Source of the DNA: Empedobacter tilapiae | Lineage (GTDB): Bacteria; Bacteroidota; Bacteroidia; Flavobacteriales; Weeksellaceae | DNA: 64,000 nt | Reading direction: 5' to 3' | Assembly (NCBI RefSeq): GCF_004785645.1 | Contig: NZ_SRPE01000007.1 | Coordinates: forward strand, 182,723 to 246,722 | Shown: piece after piece, positions 15,338 to 22,456 of the stretch | Layout of the letters: every line of letters begins with the position of its first letter | Numbering within the stretch: the stretch's first letter is position 1 | Notes under the pieces: model-generated | Seen by the model: only the letters and a program-made list of their open reading frames with translations | The model's database searches: none | What the model was told of the DNA's origin: nothing | Position numbers and translations under genes: made by a program

Positions 15338-18337
15338 TTAAAAGTTTATAGTTGTTCCAATAGATAACCTTTTTAATGGAGGTAAATAGCCAGACGTTTG
15401 CTCTGGATCTCCACCTTTAAAAGGTGTAATTGTAAATAAATTCATCCCTTGTAAATACACTTTAGCTTTGATTGATTGATCTTTTTTTGAAGGGATTTGA
15501 TAAGAGATTGCAATATTTTTTAATCGAATAAAATCTGCTTTACTGAATACAGCATCACTTTGTTTAAATTGGCTACTTGCGCTTACAGCTGCTGCATTGG
15601 TACCAGAAGTTGGCTTTTGGTGTGAAGCATTAGGATTATCCTCACTCCAATAATCTAAACTAGCAACAGGCATATTATTAAAAGTTCCCATTGTAGATGT
15701 ACCTGCCCATTCGTTATAGGCTATTTTTTTACTCCAATAGAACGTAAAATTAAAATTCCAGTTTTTATACTTCATATCGTTTGTAAGGCTACCATACCAT
15801 TTTGGTGTTAAGTCGACTATAGCCTGTTTATCGTCGGTAGACGTTATTTTACCATCCTTATTAAAATCTTCAAACGTATATAATCCCGTTTCACTATCTA
15901 CACCTGTGTATTTATAAAATTTATAGATGGATAATGGATATCCGATCTGATATAAATTGCGATAAGTAGAAGTCTCTAAATCTGGAAATTTTTTAAGGTA
16001 GGTTGTAGGAAAAGTCCATTGCATATTTACATTCCACGAAAAATGAGAAGAATTGATCACATGAGATGACAGCAAAAACTCAAAACCTTTGTTCACAACA
16101 TCCGCATCTAAATTTGCTTGAATTGAATTAAACCCTGTTGTAGCAGGTAAACTATACCCTACCAATTGATTAGATGAAGTATTATAATAGAAAGAAGATT
16201 CGAGATGTAATTTTTTAAAAAGGTCTATTTCGAATGCGATTTCTCTTTTTATATTTTTTTCCCAAGAGAAATTTGGGTTATATAATCTCGAAGGATTAAG
16301 ACTTACATTCCCTTCGTATAAACCATCACTGATGGAATACGTATCTAAATATTGGTAGTTACCAATTTGGTCGTTTCCAGTTACGCCAATACTTCCTCTT
16401 AATTTACCAAACGACAACCAATTCGAATTACTGAATGCGTTTTCTTTCGAGAATATCCATGCTGCTCCTACTGCTCCAAAATTAGAAAATCTATTTTCTG
16501 GCGAAAAGCGACTAGAACCATCTCGTCTCCCCGTTAAATTAATAAAGTATTTATTCTTAAAAGAATAATTAATTCTAAGATATGTCGCCATATAATTGTA
16601 AAAAGAATTGGCTTCATTTAAAATACGTAATGTCTTCGCTGCACTTAACCTTTTTAATAAAGAATTATCTAAAAAACCAAATCCATATAAACTCAAATCT
16701 TCAGTTTCTGCCTTCGAGAATGTAAAACCATACGATAAGTCGATCTTATTTTCCTTAAAAGTCTTATTGAAGTTAAGTTGAGGTTCTATAATCCAACTAT
16801 TTCTTTTCCCTAAATTTCGATAACTACTCGAAGATTCTAAGCTTGACGCATTGGATGCAGGATTAAGCCTAGTATGTGGATTAATCTGAAACTCTGTGAG
16901 TTCAGTCTGATTAAAACCTAGATTAATCTTAGCGGATAGTTCGTCAGTTATTTTATAATTTAAATTTGAACCAAGATTTACTAAATAGGTTTTGTTATTG
17001 TAAACACTTTCCAAAGTCGCTATCGGATTATTCCACGTATTATTTTCCCAATTTATCCTCCCATCATTCGTATAAATAGAAGGACTATTGGGTGCAAGCG
17101 AACGCGAAACTCGTGTTAAATCTGTATGTGGTAATTTGTTTCGGTCTAAACCTAAAGAAGTATTCAGATTAAAAATAAAACGTTTATCAGTTGAAGTATG
17201 ATTTAAATTTGAATAAATTGATGTTTTATTGTAATAAAAATCACCAAAATAAACAGATGATTCTTTCATAAGATTAACACCAACCATAAAAGAAGTATAT
17301 TCAGAACCTCCATTCACCATAAATCGAGCTGTTTGATTACTCCCTATATTTCCAATTAGCATACGTTGCCAATCCGTATATCTCGTCTGATCCCATGTAC
17401 CATTCACATCATAAGCATTAAATGGATAAGTGGTAATTCCATCATTACTAAATGCTTCTTTTCTTAACTTAATATATTGTTCTGTATTTAAAAGATCTAC
17501 GTATTTAGTTATATGATTAATACTGGTATTGAAATCTACATTAAAACTTGTTTTATTTTTAGTTCCTTTTTTAGTGGTAATCAAAATCACTCCATTTGCA
17601 CCACGTGATCCATAAATAGCGGTAGCATCTGCATCTTTTAACACCTCTATACTTTCAATAGATTGTGGGTCTATAGTATTCAAGGGATTTACTTTACCAC
17701 TTGGTATAACCGATCCACTAACAGTTGCACTACTTGAACTACCTATATCAAACGGAACTCCATCTATTATAAACAAAGGATCATTCCCCGCATTTATACT
17801 ATTCTGCCCTCTTAACCGAATGGAATATCCACCACCTGCTGTTCCTGTAGTTGGGGTAATTTCTAAACCTGCAACCCTTCCTTGCAAGGCATCTAACACA
17901 TTATTCACAGGCTGATTCTCTATTTCCTTTGCCGTTACACGTACTATAGAACCTGTTCGTTCTTTGTCTTTTACGGAGTAGTATCCTGCATTCACCACCA
18001 CATCTTTCAGCTGAATTCCCTCCTCTTCTTTTGTGAAACTTACATTAATCACGCTTCTATTCAACACCTCTTCTTCTCGAATAGGGAAATCCAATTGCTC
18101 AAAAATTAGTTTAGCATCATCATGTTGTAAGGTCAACGAGTAGTTTCCATTATCATCGGTAAAAGTGGAATTATCCGTTCCTTCTTCTTTTACCATTACG
18201 CCCACTAGCGGGACTTGAAGTTCTTTTACCGTTCCAGTCACGGTTTTACCTGTTTGTGCCAACAAGGGTGTTACACAAAACAATCCCAATAATACAGCAA
18301 ATGACTGCCTACTGAGTTTGAAGTAAAATTTTTTCAT
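15338..18337 (-). CDS. SusC/RagA-family TonB-linked outer-membrane transporter
   Basis: A 999-residue outer-membrane protein. After the signal peptide (LLGLFCVTPLLAQ) there is a carboxypeptidase-like plug extension (VTGTVKELQVPLVGVMVKEE), then the SusC signature and plug (LQGRVAGLEITPTTGTAGGG, PLFIIDGVPFD, SIESIEVLKDADATAIYGSR, ANGVILITTKKG). A long beta-barrel follows, ending in an aromatic-rich LSIGTTINF for barrel assembly. It imports a bulky substrate with energy from TonB-ExbBD. It is first in a three-gene operon with SusD and an S9 peptidase. No anti-sigma or sigma factor gene is adjacent. Confidence 0.93.
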   Translation of the reverse strand: MKKFYFKLSRQSFAVLLGLFCVTPLLAQTGKTVTGTVKELQVPLVGVMVKEEGTDNSTFTDDNGNYSLTLQHDDAKLIFEQLDFPIREEEVLNRSVINVSFTKEEEGIQLKDVVVNAGYYSVKDKERTGSIVRVTAKEIENQPVNNVLDALQGRVAGLEITPTTGTAGGGYSIRLRGQNSINAGNDPLFIIDGVPFDIGSSSSATVSGSVIPSGKVNPLNTIDPQSIESIEVLKDADATAIYGSRGANGVILITTKKGTKNKTSFNVDFNTSINHITKYVDLLNTEQYIKLRKEAFSNDGITTYPFNAYDVNGTWDQTRYTDWQRMLIGNIGSNQTARFMVNGGSEYTSFMVGVNLMKESSVYFGDFYYNKTSIYSNLNHTSTDKRFIFNLNTSLGLDRNKLPHTDLTRVSRSLAPNSPSIYTNDGRINWENNTWNNPIATLESVYNNKTYLVNLGSNLNYKITDELSAKINLGFNQTELTEFQINPHTRLNPASNASSLESSSSYRNLGKRNSWIIEPQLNFNKTFKENKIDLSYGFTFSKAETEDLSLYGFGFLDNSLLKRLSAAKTLRILNEANSFYNYMATYLRINYSFKNKYFINLTGRRDGSSRFSPENRFSNFGAVGAAWIFSKENAFSNSNWLSFGKLRGSIGVTGNDQIGNYQYLDTYSISDGLYEGNVSLNPSRLYNPNFSWEKNIKREIAFEIDLFKKLHLESSFYYNTSSNQLVGYSLPATTGFNSIQANLDADVVNKGFEFLLSSHVINSSHFSWNVNMQWTFPTTYLKKFPDLETSTYRNLYQIGYPLSIYKFYKYTGVDSETGLYTFEDFNKDGKITSTDDKQAIVDLTPKWYGSLTNDMKYKNWNFNFTFYWSKKIAYNEWAGTSTMGTFNNMPVASLDYWSEDNPNASHQKPTSGTNAAAVSASSQFKQSDAVFSKADFIRLKNIAISYQIPSKKDQSIKAKVYLQGMNLFTITPFKGGDPEQTSGYLPPLKRLSIGTTINF

Positions 18338-18477
18338 AATTTTACATTAGTTTTTAATTCAACATTAGTTTTAAAAGCCACTCCTTTTCCTGTACATCGC
18401 GCCAACTTTGTTTTTGGGAAAGGGTTTTTTGTTTTTACGTTATAAGTTTTACGCTTAACGTTTTACGTTTTTATTAA

Positions 18478-18682
18478 TACTCAAATCCTTTTTTAATAAC
18501 GAATTTTAGAGTCGACATACGATTTGCAGACGAGTTTCAATCCATTGAAACAAGCGTAAAAAAGATTAGTGAGCATATGCGAATCATTTAATCTTTTTAG
18601 TGCGTAAAATGGTAATTGAACGTCGAAAATCGCGGTCTTGATTTTTTTTGGTTCGTTTTTTTTATCAAGAAAAAAAATGAAC
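18478..18682 (+). repeat. Structured repeat, body B, copy B1
   Basis: Body B preceded by the common leader ACTCAAATCC. Inner stem AAAAAGATTA (18559-18568) pairs perfectly with TAATCTTTTT (18589-18598) over GCATATGC. The switch has CTTGAT (18637-18642) with ATCAAG (18664-18669). The competing hairpin has arms GTTCG+T8 (18651-18663) and A8+TGAAC (18670-18682). The GTTC/GAAC end replaces the ATTC/GAAT of other copies, a paired change. Confidence 0.85.
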
Positions 18683-18743
18683 GTAATAAAATAATGAACT
18701 ACTAATTATCGCAAATTCAATTTAGAATTTCATCTCTATTTTT

Positions 18744-18754
18744 CGCGCGCGCGC
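18744..18754. repeat. Alternating CG run
   Basis: CGCGCGCGCGC, eleven bases of strict C/G alternation within otherwise AT-rich spacer. This sequence type can adopt Z-DNA; no neighbouring feature explains it. Confidence 0.6.
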
Positions 18755-19154
18755 CTGTTTATCCTATACCTTCTAAAAAGAAATTCCCCCTCCGACAAGT
18801 TTTAAAAATTACATTAATAAATGAAAACTAATACTTAACACTAATTACTTTATGAAGATCATTTACTTTCTTCTTAAGGTGTCTTCGGGGGATAACTATG
18901 TGAGTATTTGGTTTTTTATATTATATATCTTTTCTGTCTTTCTGAACTCGTTTCAGAACCACATTCATATGACATTCCAAAATATCTTTCTTTCACTTTT
19001 CAATTATATTATAATCGAATAACCTTCTGTGCATTTCGTTTATAGAAACACATATTTCTAGAGAGTATTTTACTTGATTTGTAGAGGAATAAAACCAAGT
19101 GTATTTATTGTATGAAGTTCGATGCGATTGTTTTGGAAGAAACGACCAAAAAAA

Positions 19155-19242
19155 AGGCGTGAAACTCAACAAATCTGAACTGGGGTACTGGTATACCTTG
19201 TACACAGATAAGTCAAGCCCACGCCTAGGTCGTGTGCTTTTT
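19155..19242 (+). ncRNA. Candidate small structured RNA
   Basis: Three nested stems can be drawn. AGGCGTG (19155-19161) pairs with CACGCCT (19220-19226), TCTG (19174-19177) with CAGA (19205-19208), and GGTA (19184-19187) with TACC (19194-19197). A T-run follows at 19238-19242 after GTCGTGTGC, as expected for an intrinsic end. The stretch is richer in G and C than its surroundings and carries no plausible protein. A weak -7-like box TTGTTTTG lies at 19128-19135. It may match a known flavobacterial RNA family (for example flavo-1), but I cannot check that here. Confidence 0.45.
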
Positions 19243-19331
19243 TACTTATCATCTCGTGTACTATAAATTACCAGTTTTCAGTTCGAGAATCAAAGCAATA
19301 GCTTTAATATTTTCTATTTTAAGTATTGCAA

Positions 19332-19352
19332 AATTACATTTTTTATGTAATT
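19332..19352. promoter_or_regulatory. Dyad, candidate operator of the XRE gene
   Basis: AATTACAT (19332-19339) and ATGTAATT (19345-19352) form a perfect 8-bp inverted repeat. Its core TTACA-N7-TGTAA matches the second dyad at 19382. Confidence 0.5.
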
Positions 19353-19381
19353 GAATAACAAACATAATAAAAATTATTGAA

Positions 19382-19401
19382 TGTTACAAGAACTTGTAAC
19401 A
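19382..19401. promoter_or_regulatory. Second dyad, candidate operator of the XRE gene
   Basis: TGTTACAAG (19382-19390) and CTTGTAACA (19393-19401) form a perfect 9-bp inverted repeat with core TTACA-N6-TGTAA. It lies over the first possible ATG (19381), which argues that translation starts further down at 19444. Confidence 0.55.
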
Positions 19402-19443
19402 AAATTAATTTCAAAAATTCCGCACTTTGTAAAAAGTGATATT

Positions 19444-19683
19444 ATGGAAGCTATGAAAGATGATATTCTAAAGAAGTTTGGAGAGCATATTAGAAGTTTA
19501 AGAATTGAAAGTAAACTTAGTCAAGATGATATTGTATTAAATAGCAACAGAATTACGAAGGCAACGGTAAGTGATATAGAAAATGGTAAGAGAAATCTTT
19601 CTTTTACAACTTTAATTGATTTAGCCAAAGGTATGAAAAGGCATCCTAAAGAATTGCTTGACTTCAAAACAGAAGAAATCTAA
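19444..19683 (+). CDS. XRE-family HTH transcriptional regulator
   Basis: About 79 residues from the ATG at 19444. It is a single Cro/C1-type HTH: KKFGEHIRSLRIESKLSQDD, then ITKATVSDIENGKRNLSFTT, then LIDLAKGMKRHPKELL, filling almost the whole protein. An in-frame ATG at 19381 would add 21 residues, but a perfect dyad overlies it. Two related dyads upstream suggest autoregulation. No toxin gene is adjacent on the same strand. A hairpin terminator follows about 100 bases downstream. Confidence 0.8.
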   Translation: MEAMKDDILKKFGEHIRSLRIESKLSQDDIVLNSNRITKATVSDIENGKRNLSFTTLIDLAKGMKRHPKELLDFKTEEI

Positions 19684-19787
19684 AAAAGATAAAATTTAAG
19701 ACATTAAGTACTTAAAAACGTTTTATTTAAAAACAATATACTAAATTAGTAGTATTAACCAGTAGGCATGGTTAAAGTTAGTAATAG

Positions 19788-19836
19788 TACTCTGGAGTTA
19801 GTTTTAGGTTTGTATAACTCCAGAGTATTTTATTTT
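19788..19836 (+). terminator. Terminator-like hairpin
   Basis: TACTCTGGAGTTA (19788-19800) pairs perfectly with TAACTCCAGAGTA (19815-19827), followed by a T-rich tail. It probably ends the XRE transcript. Confidence 0.65.
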
Positions 19837-19865
19837 TACCTCCTATTATTCATAAATACAAAAAC

Positions 19866-19892
19866 AAAAGGCTCTTTGGAGAGCCCTTTTTC
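19866..19892 (-). terminator. Terminator of the small minus-strand gene
   Basis: GGCTCT (19870-19875) pairs with AGAGCC (19880-19885), flanked by A-rich and T-rich runs. It works in either direction and lies 6 bases past the stop of the 71-residue gene. Confidence 0.65.
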
Positions 19893-19897
19893 TAACA

Positions 19898-20113
19898 TTA
19901 TTCAACCTCTGTCAACTGTCTTGCTATTTCTAATTTTTCTTGAAGCAAGTCAATCTCTTCTTGCATTTTCAACAATTCTTTTTGCAAAGAATCATTGGTT
20001 TGCAATGTGCTTTCCAGTTTATACAGACACAATTCATTAATCTGCTCCTCCTCTTTCTTGCTCCCCATCAATAAGATAGTAGATAATACAACGGTAAAAT
20101 AGAAATACTTCAT
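19898..20113 (-). CDS. Small exported coiled-coil protein
   Basis: A 71-residue protein. The N-terminus MKYFYFTVVLSTILLMGS is a signal peptide or membrane anchor, followed by a highly charged helix with heptad-like spacing (SLQKELLKMQEEIDLLQEKL). There is no lipobox Cys. A terminator directly after the stop supports it as a real gene. Function unknown; the form is that of a small anchored coiled-coil peptide. Confidence 0.5.
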   Translation of the reverse strand: MKYFYFTVVLSTILLMGSKKEEEQINELCLYKLESTLQTNDSLQKELLKMQEEIDLLQEKLEIARQLTEVE

Positions 20114-20185
20114 ATTATCATTTTTTGTAAAACACTAATTTACATTACTAAATGCTATTAAAATATTTTATACAACAAGGTATAA

Positions 20186-20228
20186 AATTGTTTATTTAAT
20201 ATATATTTATATCATTGTTTTAAACAAT
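20186..20228. promoter_or_regulatory. Palindromic sites upstream of the 374-residue gene
   Basis: ATTGTTTTAAACAAT (20214-20228) is a perfect 15-base palindrome about 30 bases before the ATG at 20258. A half-site AATTGTTTA lies at 20186-20194. The arrangement suits a repressor operator in the promoter of the two-gene unit. Confidence 0.45.
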
Positions 20229-20257
20229 TATATAAACAGAAATTTTAATTATTTTTT

Positions 20258-21382
20258 ATGGAGATAGATCACAATTACTTTTCAAATCAAGATATACCAG
20301 AAGAAGATAGAAGAGATCATGCTTTTCAATCAGTCAATGCTATTCGCGAATCATTAAAACTTGCTAAGCAATCTACTTCAGTAACATATGAATTTGCTTT
20401 TAGCATAATTTATGATCTAAATCCAAAACTTTATAATTCAATAATAAGTTTGTTAGTTTCTAAAAATGAAAATGAAATTGTTAAATATTATAAGGAAATG
20501 GCTGAAGCCAAAAGCACTGTAGAAAATATTGTAGAACCATTAGATTTGATTCAAATAGAATTGGATGACTTAGAAAAAGCATTAGAAAAGAAAACTGATA
20601 ATAATACATATTTAAAAAAACGAAAATTTGGTCTGATTGCAGCTAAAGAATATTTTACACCACGTACTCAATCAGAACATAAAAGCTTAAATCATGATTT
20701 TTATTTAAGAAGCAGAGATGATTATTTTGGAAAACCTTTATATGAAAATGACCACTATAAAGACTATAAAATCACAAAAGACAAAGTTTTAAGAATCCGA
20801 TTACTTCATCCAGATAAAGATGAAGCTATATTAGGAGTAGATATGGTTTATGAACATTTTAATATGGAAAATAAAAAAGTTCGTTTTGCCCATATGCAAT
20901 ATAAAGCATGGAATAACAATGTTCTTTATGAATCTGCATCAAGTAATATGCGAGCTCAGCTTATTAAAATGAAAAATCATTTATGTGATTCAAACTATTG
21001 CAAAGGTCCAGAATCTACAAACAGAAATGAATACAGATTCCCATATTGTTCAGCATTTCTAAGACCGACCGCAAAACTTCAAAATAGTGATAGTAAATTA
21101 ATCACTTCTGGATATCATGTTCCGCTATGTCAAACAATTGCTTTATTAGATTTGGAAGGCAAACTTACAAAAGAAACTATTAGAGATAAAAGTATTAAAG
21201 GAAATATTTTTGAAGATTTATTTATAAGTAATATTGCCGGGAGTCGGTGGATATCAATTGACGAATTAGAAACTTTTTATGAAGAAAAAGGAATCAATTC
21301 TAATTTAAACATGATAAGAATTCATGCTCAAGAAGTTGATACATTCAGTGAATATGATAAAATTAATAAAAGAGGAGAATAA
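20258..21382 (+). CDS. Unrecognised 374-residue protein, possible nuclease-like core
   Basis: I do not recognise the family. Residues 1-130 are helical and charged. The middle has a strand pair LRIRLLHPDKDEAILGVDMVY and KKVRFAHMQYKAW (about 180-225), followed by a helix with MRAQLIKMKNHLCD. The order GxD ... QxK then a Gln helix recalls PD-(D/E)xK folds, but this is only a hint. A Cys cluster follows (CDSNYCKG, FPYCSAF), possibly binding zinc. It has no signal peptide. The next gene starts 23 bases downstream, making a two-gene unit at the edge of the defence island, with a palindromic operator candidate in front. Confidence 0.6.
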   Translation: MEIDHNYFSNQDIPEEDRRDHAFQSVNAIRESLKLAKQSTSVTYEFAFSIIYDLNPKLYNSIISLLVSKNENEIVKYYKEMAEAKSTVENIVEPLDLIQIELDDLEKALEKKTDNNTYLKKRKFGLIAAKEYFTPRTQSEHKSLNHDFYLRSRDDYFGKPLYENDHYKDYKITKDKVLRIRLLHPDKDEAILGVDMVYEHFNMENKKVRFAHMQYKAWNNNVLYESASSNMRAQLIKMKNHLCDSNYCKGPESTNRNEYRFPYCSAFLRPTAKLQNSDSKLITSGYHVPLCQTIALLDLEGKLTKETIRDKSIKGNIFEDLFISNIAGSRWISIDELETFYEEKGINSNLNMIRIHAQEVDTFSEYDKINKRGE

Positions 21383-21405
21383 AAATCTTTTTATACCGCA
21401 AATAA

Positions 21406-22005
21406 ATGAAGTTCAAGAATAAAAAATTAGTATCTGCTTTTTTAAATAGAATTAAAACTTGGGACAGACCTTATAACTCACTTAATTTTTACTATACTCC
21501 TAAGTTATATCTTAAATTAGCTGAAAAAAATATTGAAATATTTAACAAATTAAATAATTTAAATAAATCTTTATTAAATACAATTACAATATTAGATAAC
21601 AATCAATTACCTATATCTTTCAGAGAAATAGAATATATTCAAACAATTGGATGTAATGTTTATCTGAAAAAATATTATTGTAAAAGAATACTACTCGAAA
21701 ATTTCAAAATAAAAAAAAGTACTTTAAGTCAAATAACAATAGACCACAATGAATCTTTATTCTCTATAATTGAAAAAAATATAGATGATTTTACGACTCT
21801 ACGATACATTTCTTATTTGATTTTAGATAAAAAAATCAATTTAGATACTAAACAAATGAAAAATGAATATAAAAGAATAGTAGACGATTTTGAGGAGTTT
21901 AATATTGATCTAGATGAAATGTGTAATGAAATTGAAAAATTATATTCTTTTAAAAGACTTCGTCTAATTCCTAGAAGTGATAATTCTTCTAAAGGAAAAA
22001 ATTGA
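21406..22005 (+). CDS. Unrecognised 199-residue protein
   Basis: A soluble, mostly helical, Lys/Asn/Ile-rich protein (LKLAEKNIEIFNKLNNLNKS, VDDFEEFNIDLDEMCNEIEK) with no motif I can name. It starts 23 bases after the 374-residue gene and is probably co-transcribed with it. Its very low GC content fits recent transfer. The pair may be an undescribed accessory or defence unit; this rests on position only. Confidence 0.55.
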   Translation: MKFKNKKLVSAFLNRIKTWDRPYNSLNFYYTPKLYLKLAEKNIEIFNKLNNLNKSLLNTITILDNNQLPISFREIEYIQTIGCNVYLKKYYCKRILLENFKIKKSTLSQITIDHNESLFSIIEKNIDDFTTLRYISYLILDKKINLDTKQMKNEYKRIVDDFEEFNIDLDEMCNEIEKLYSFKRLRLIPRSDNSSKGKN

Positions 22006-22031
22006 GAATAATATATTATTTTTTAAAAAAA

Positions 22032-22374
22032 TTATGTATTAAACAAATGGTTTTTCATGCGTTTAATACTTTTTTCAAATATTTTCATTTCAATTTCGTC
22101 TAAAATTGCAATTGTTCGGTATTCAATGTTTTGAATATAATCTAAAATATACTTTCTTTTATTTATGTTATTTCTCGCCCCTCTGCCAAAATGCTCTGGA
22201 AGTAATGAAGTCATTCTATAAGCAATGTTTCTACCAGAACCGAAAAGAATTAATTCATTGGGTTTAGTATTTTTCAGTTGATATACACCTGAACCAAAAG
22301 GTACTAATAAATACTCACCTTTTCTTGGATCTGGAATTTTTTTTCCAATCTGACCATTCTAAATTATTATTCAT
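22032..22374 (-). pseudogene. Small GIY-YIG-like nuclease gene with a one-base frameshift
   Basis: From an ATG at 22374 the frame reads MNNNLEWSDWKK, then meets a run of eight A on the coding strand (+ 22337-22344) and soon stops. Shifting by one base gives IPDPRKGEYLLVPFGSGVYQ, NTKPNELILFGSGRNIAYRM and the rest to 22032. The GVYQL ... ILFGSGRNIAYR pattern matches the GIY-YIG core with its following Arg. The joined protein would have about 113 residues, a normal size for a single-domain family member. The slip in A8 could be a mutation, a sequencing error or a phase-variable switch. Confidence 0.6.
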
Positions 22375-22456
22375 ATAAAAAAGTTTATTCTTGTTTGGTT
22401 GTTACACTAAAGATTTACTAATTTATTATATTTACATTGTATTCTACTAACAATCT

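Larger units (their letters stand above)
18338..19443. other. 1.1-kb intergenic region: repeat, CG run, candidate RNA, operators
   Basis: Upstream of susC and of the XRE gene. It holds the body-B repeat at 18478, a CGCGCGCGCGC run at 18744, stretches such as TTCTGAACTCGTTTCAGAA (a short palindrome also scattered at 49830 and 50365), a candidate structured RNA at 19155 and two dyads near 19340 and 19390. I see no clear -7 box for susC. Confidence 0.6.

Noticed and set aside
18993..19205. Minus-strand frame of 70 codons
   Set aside because: Overlaps the candidate structured RNA and lacks any protein motif.
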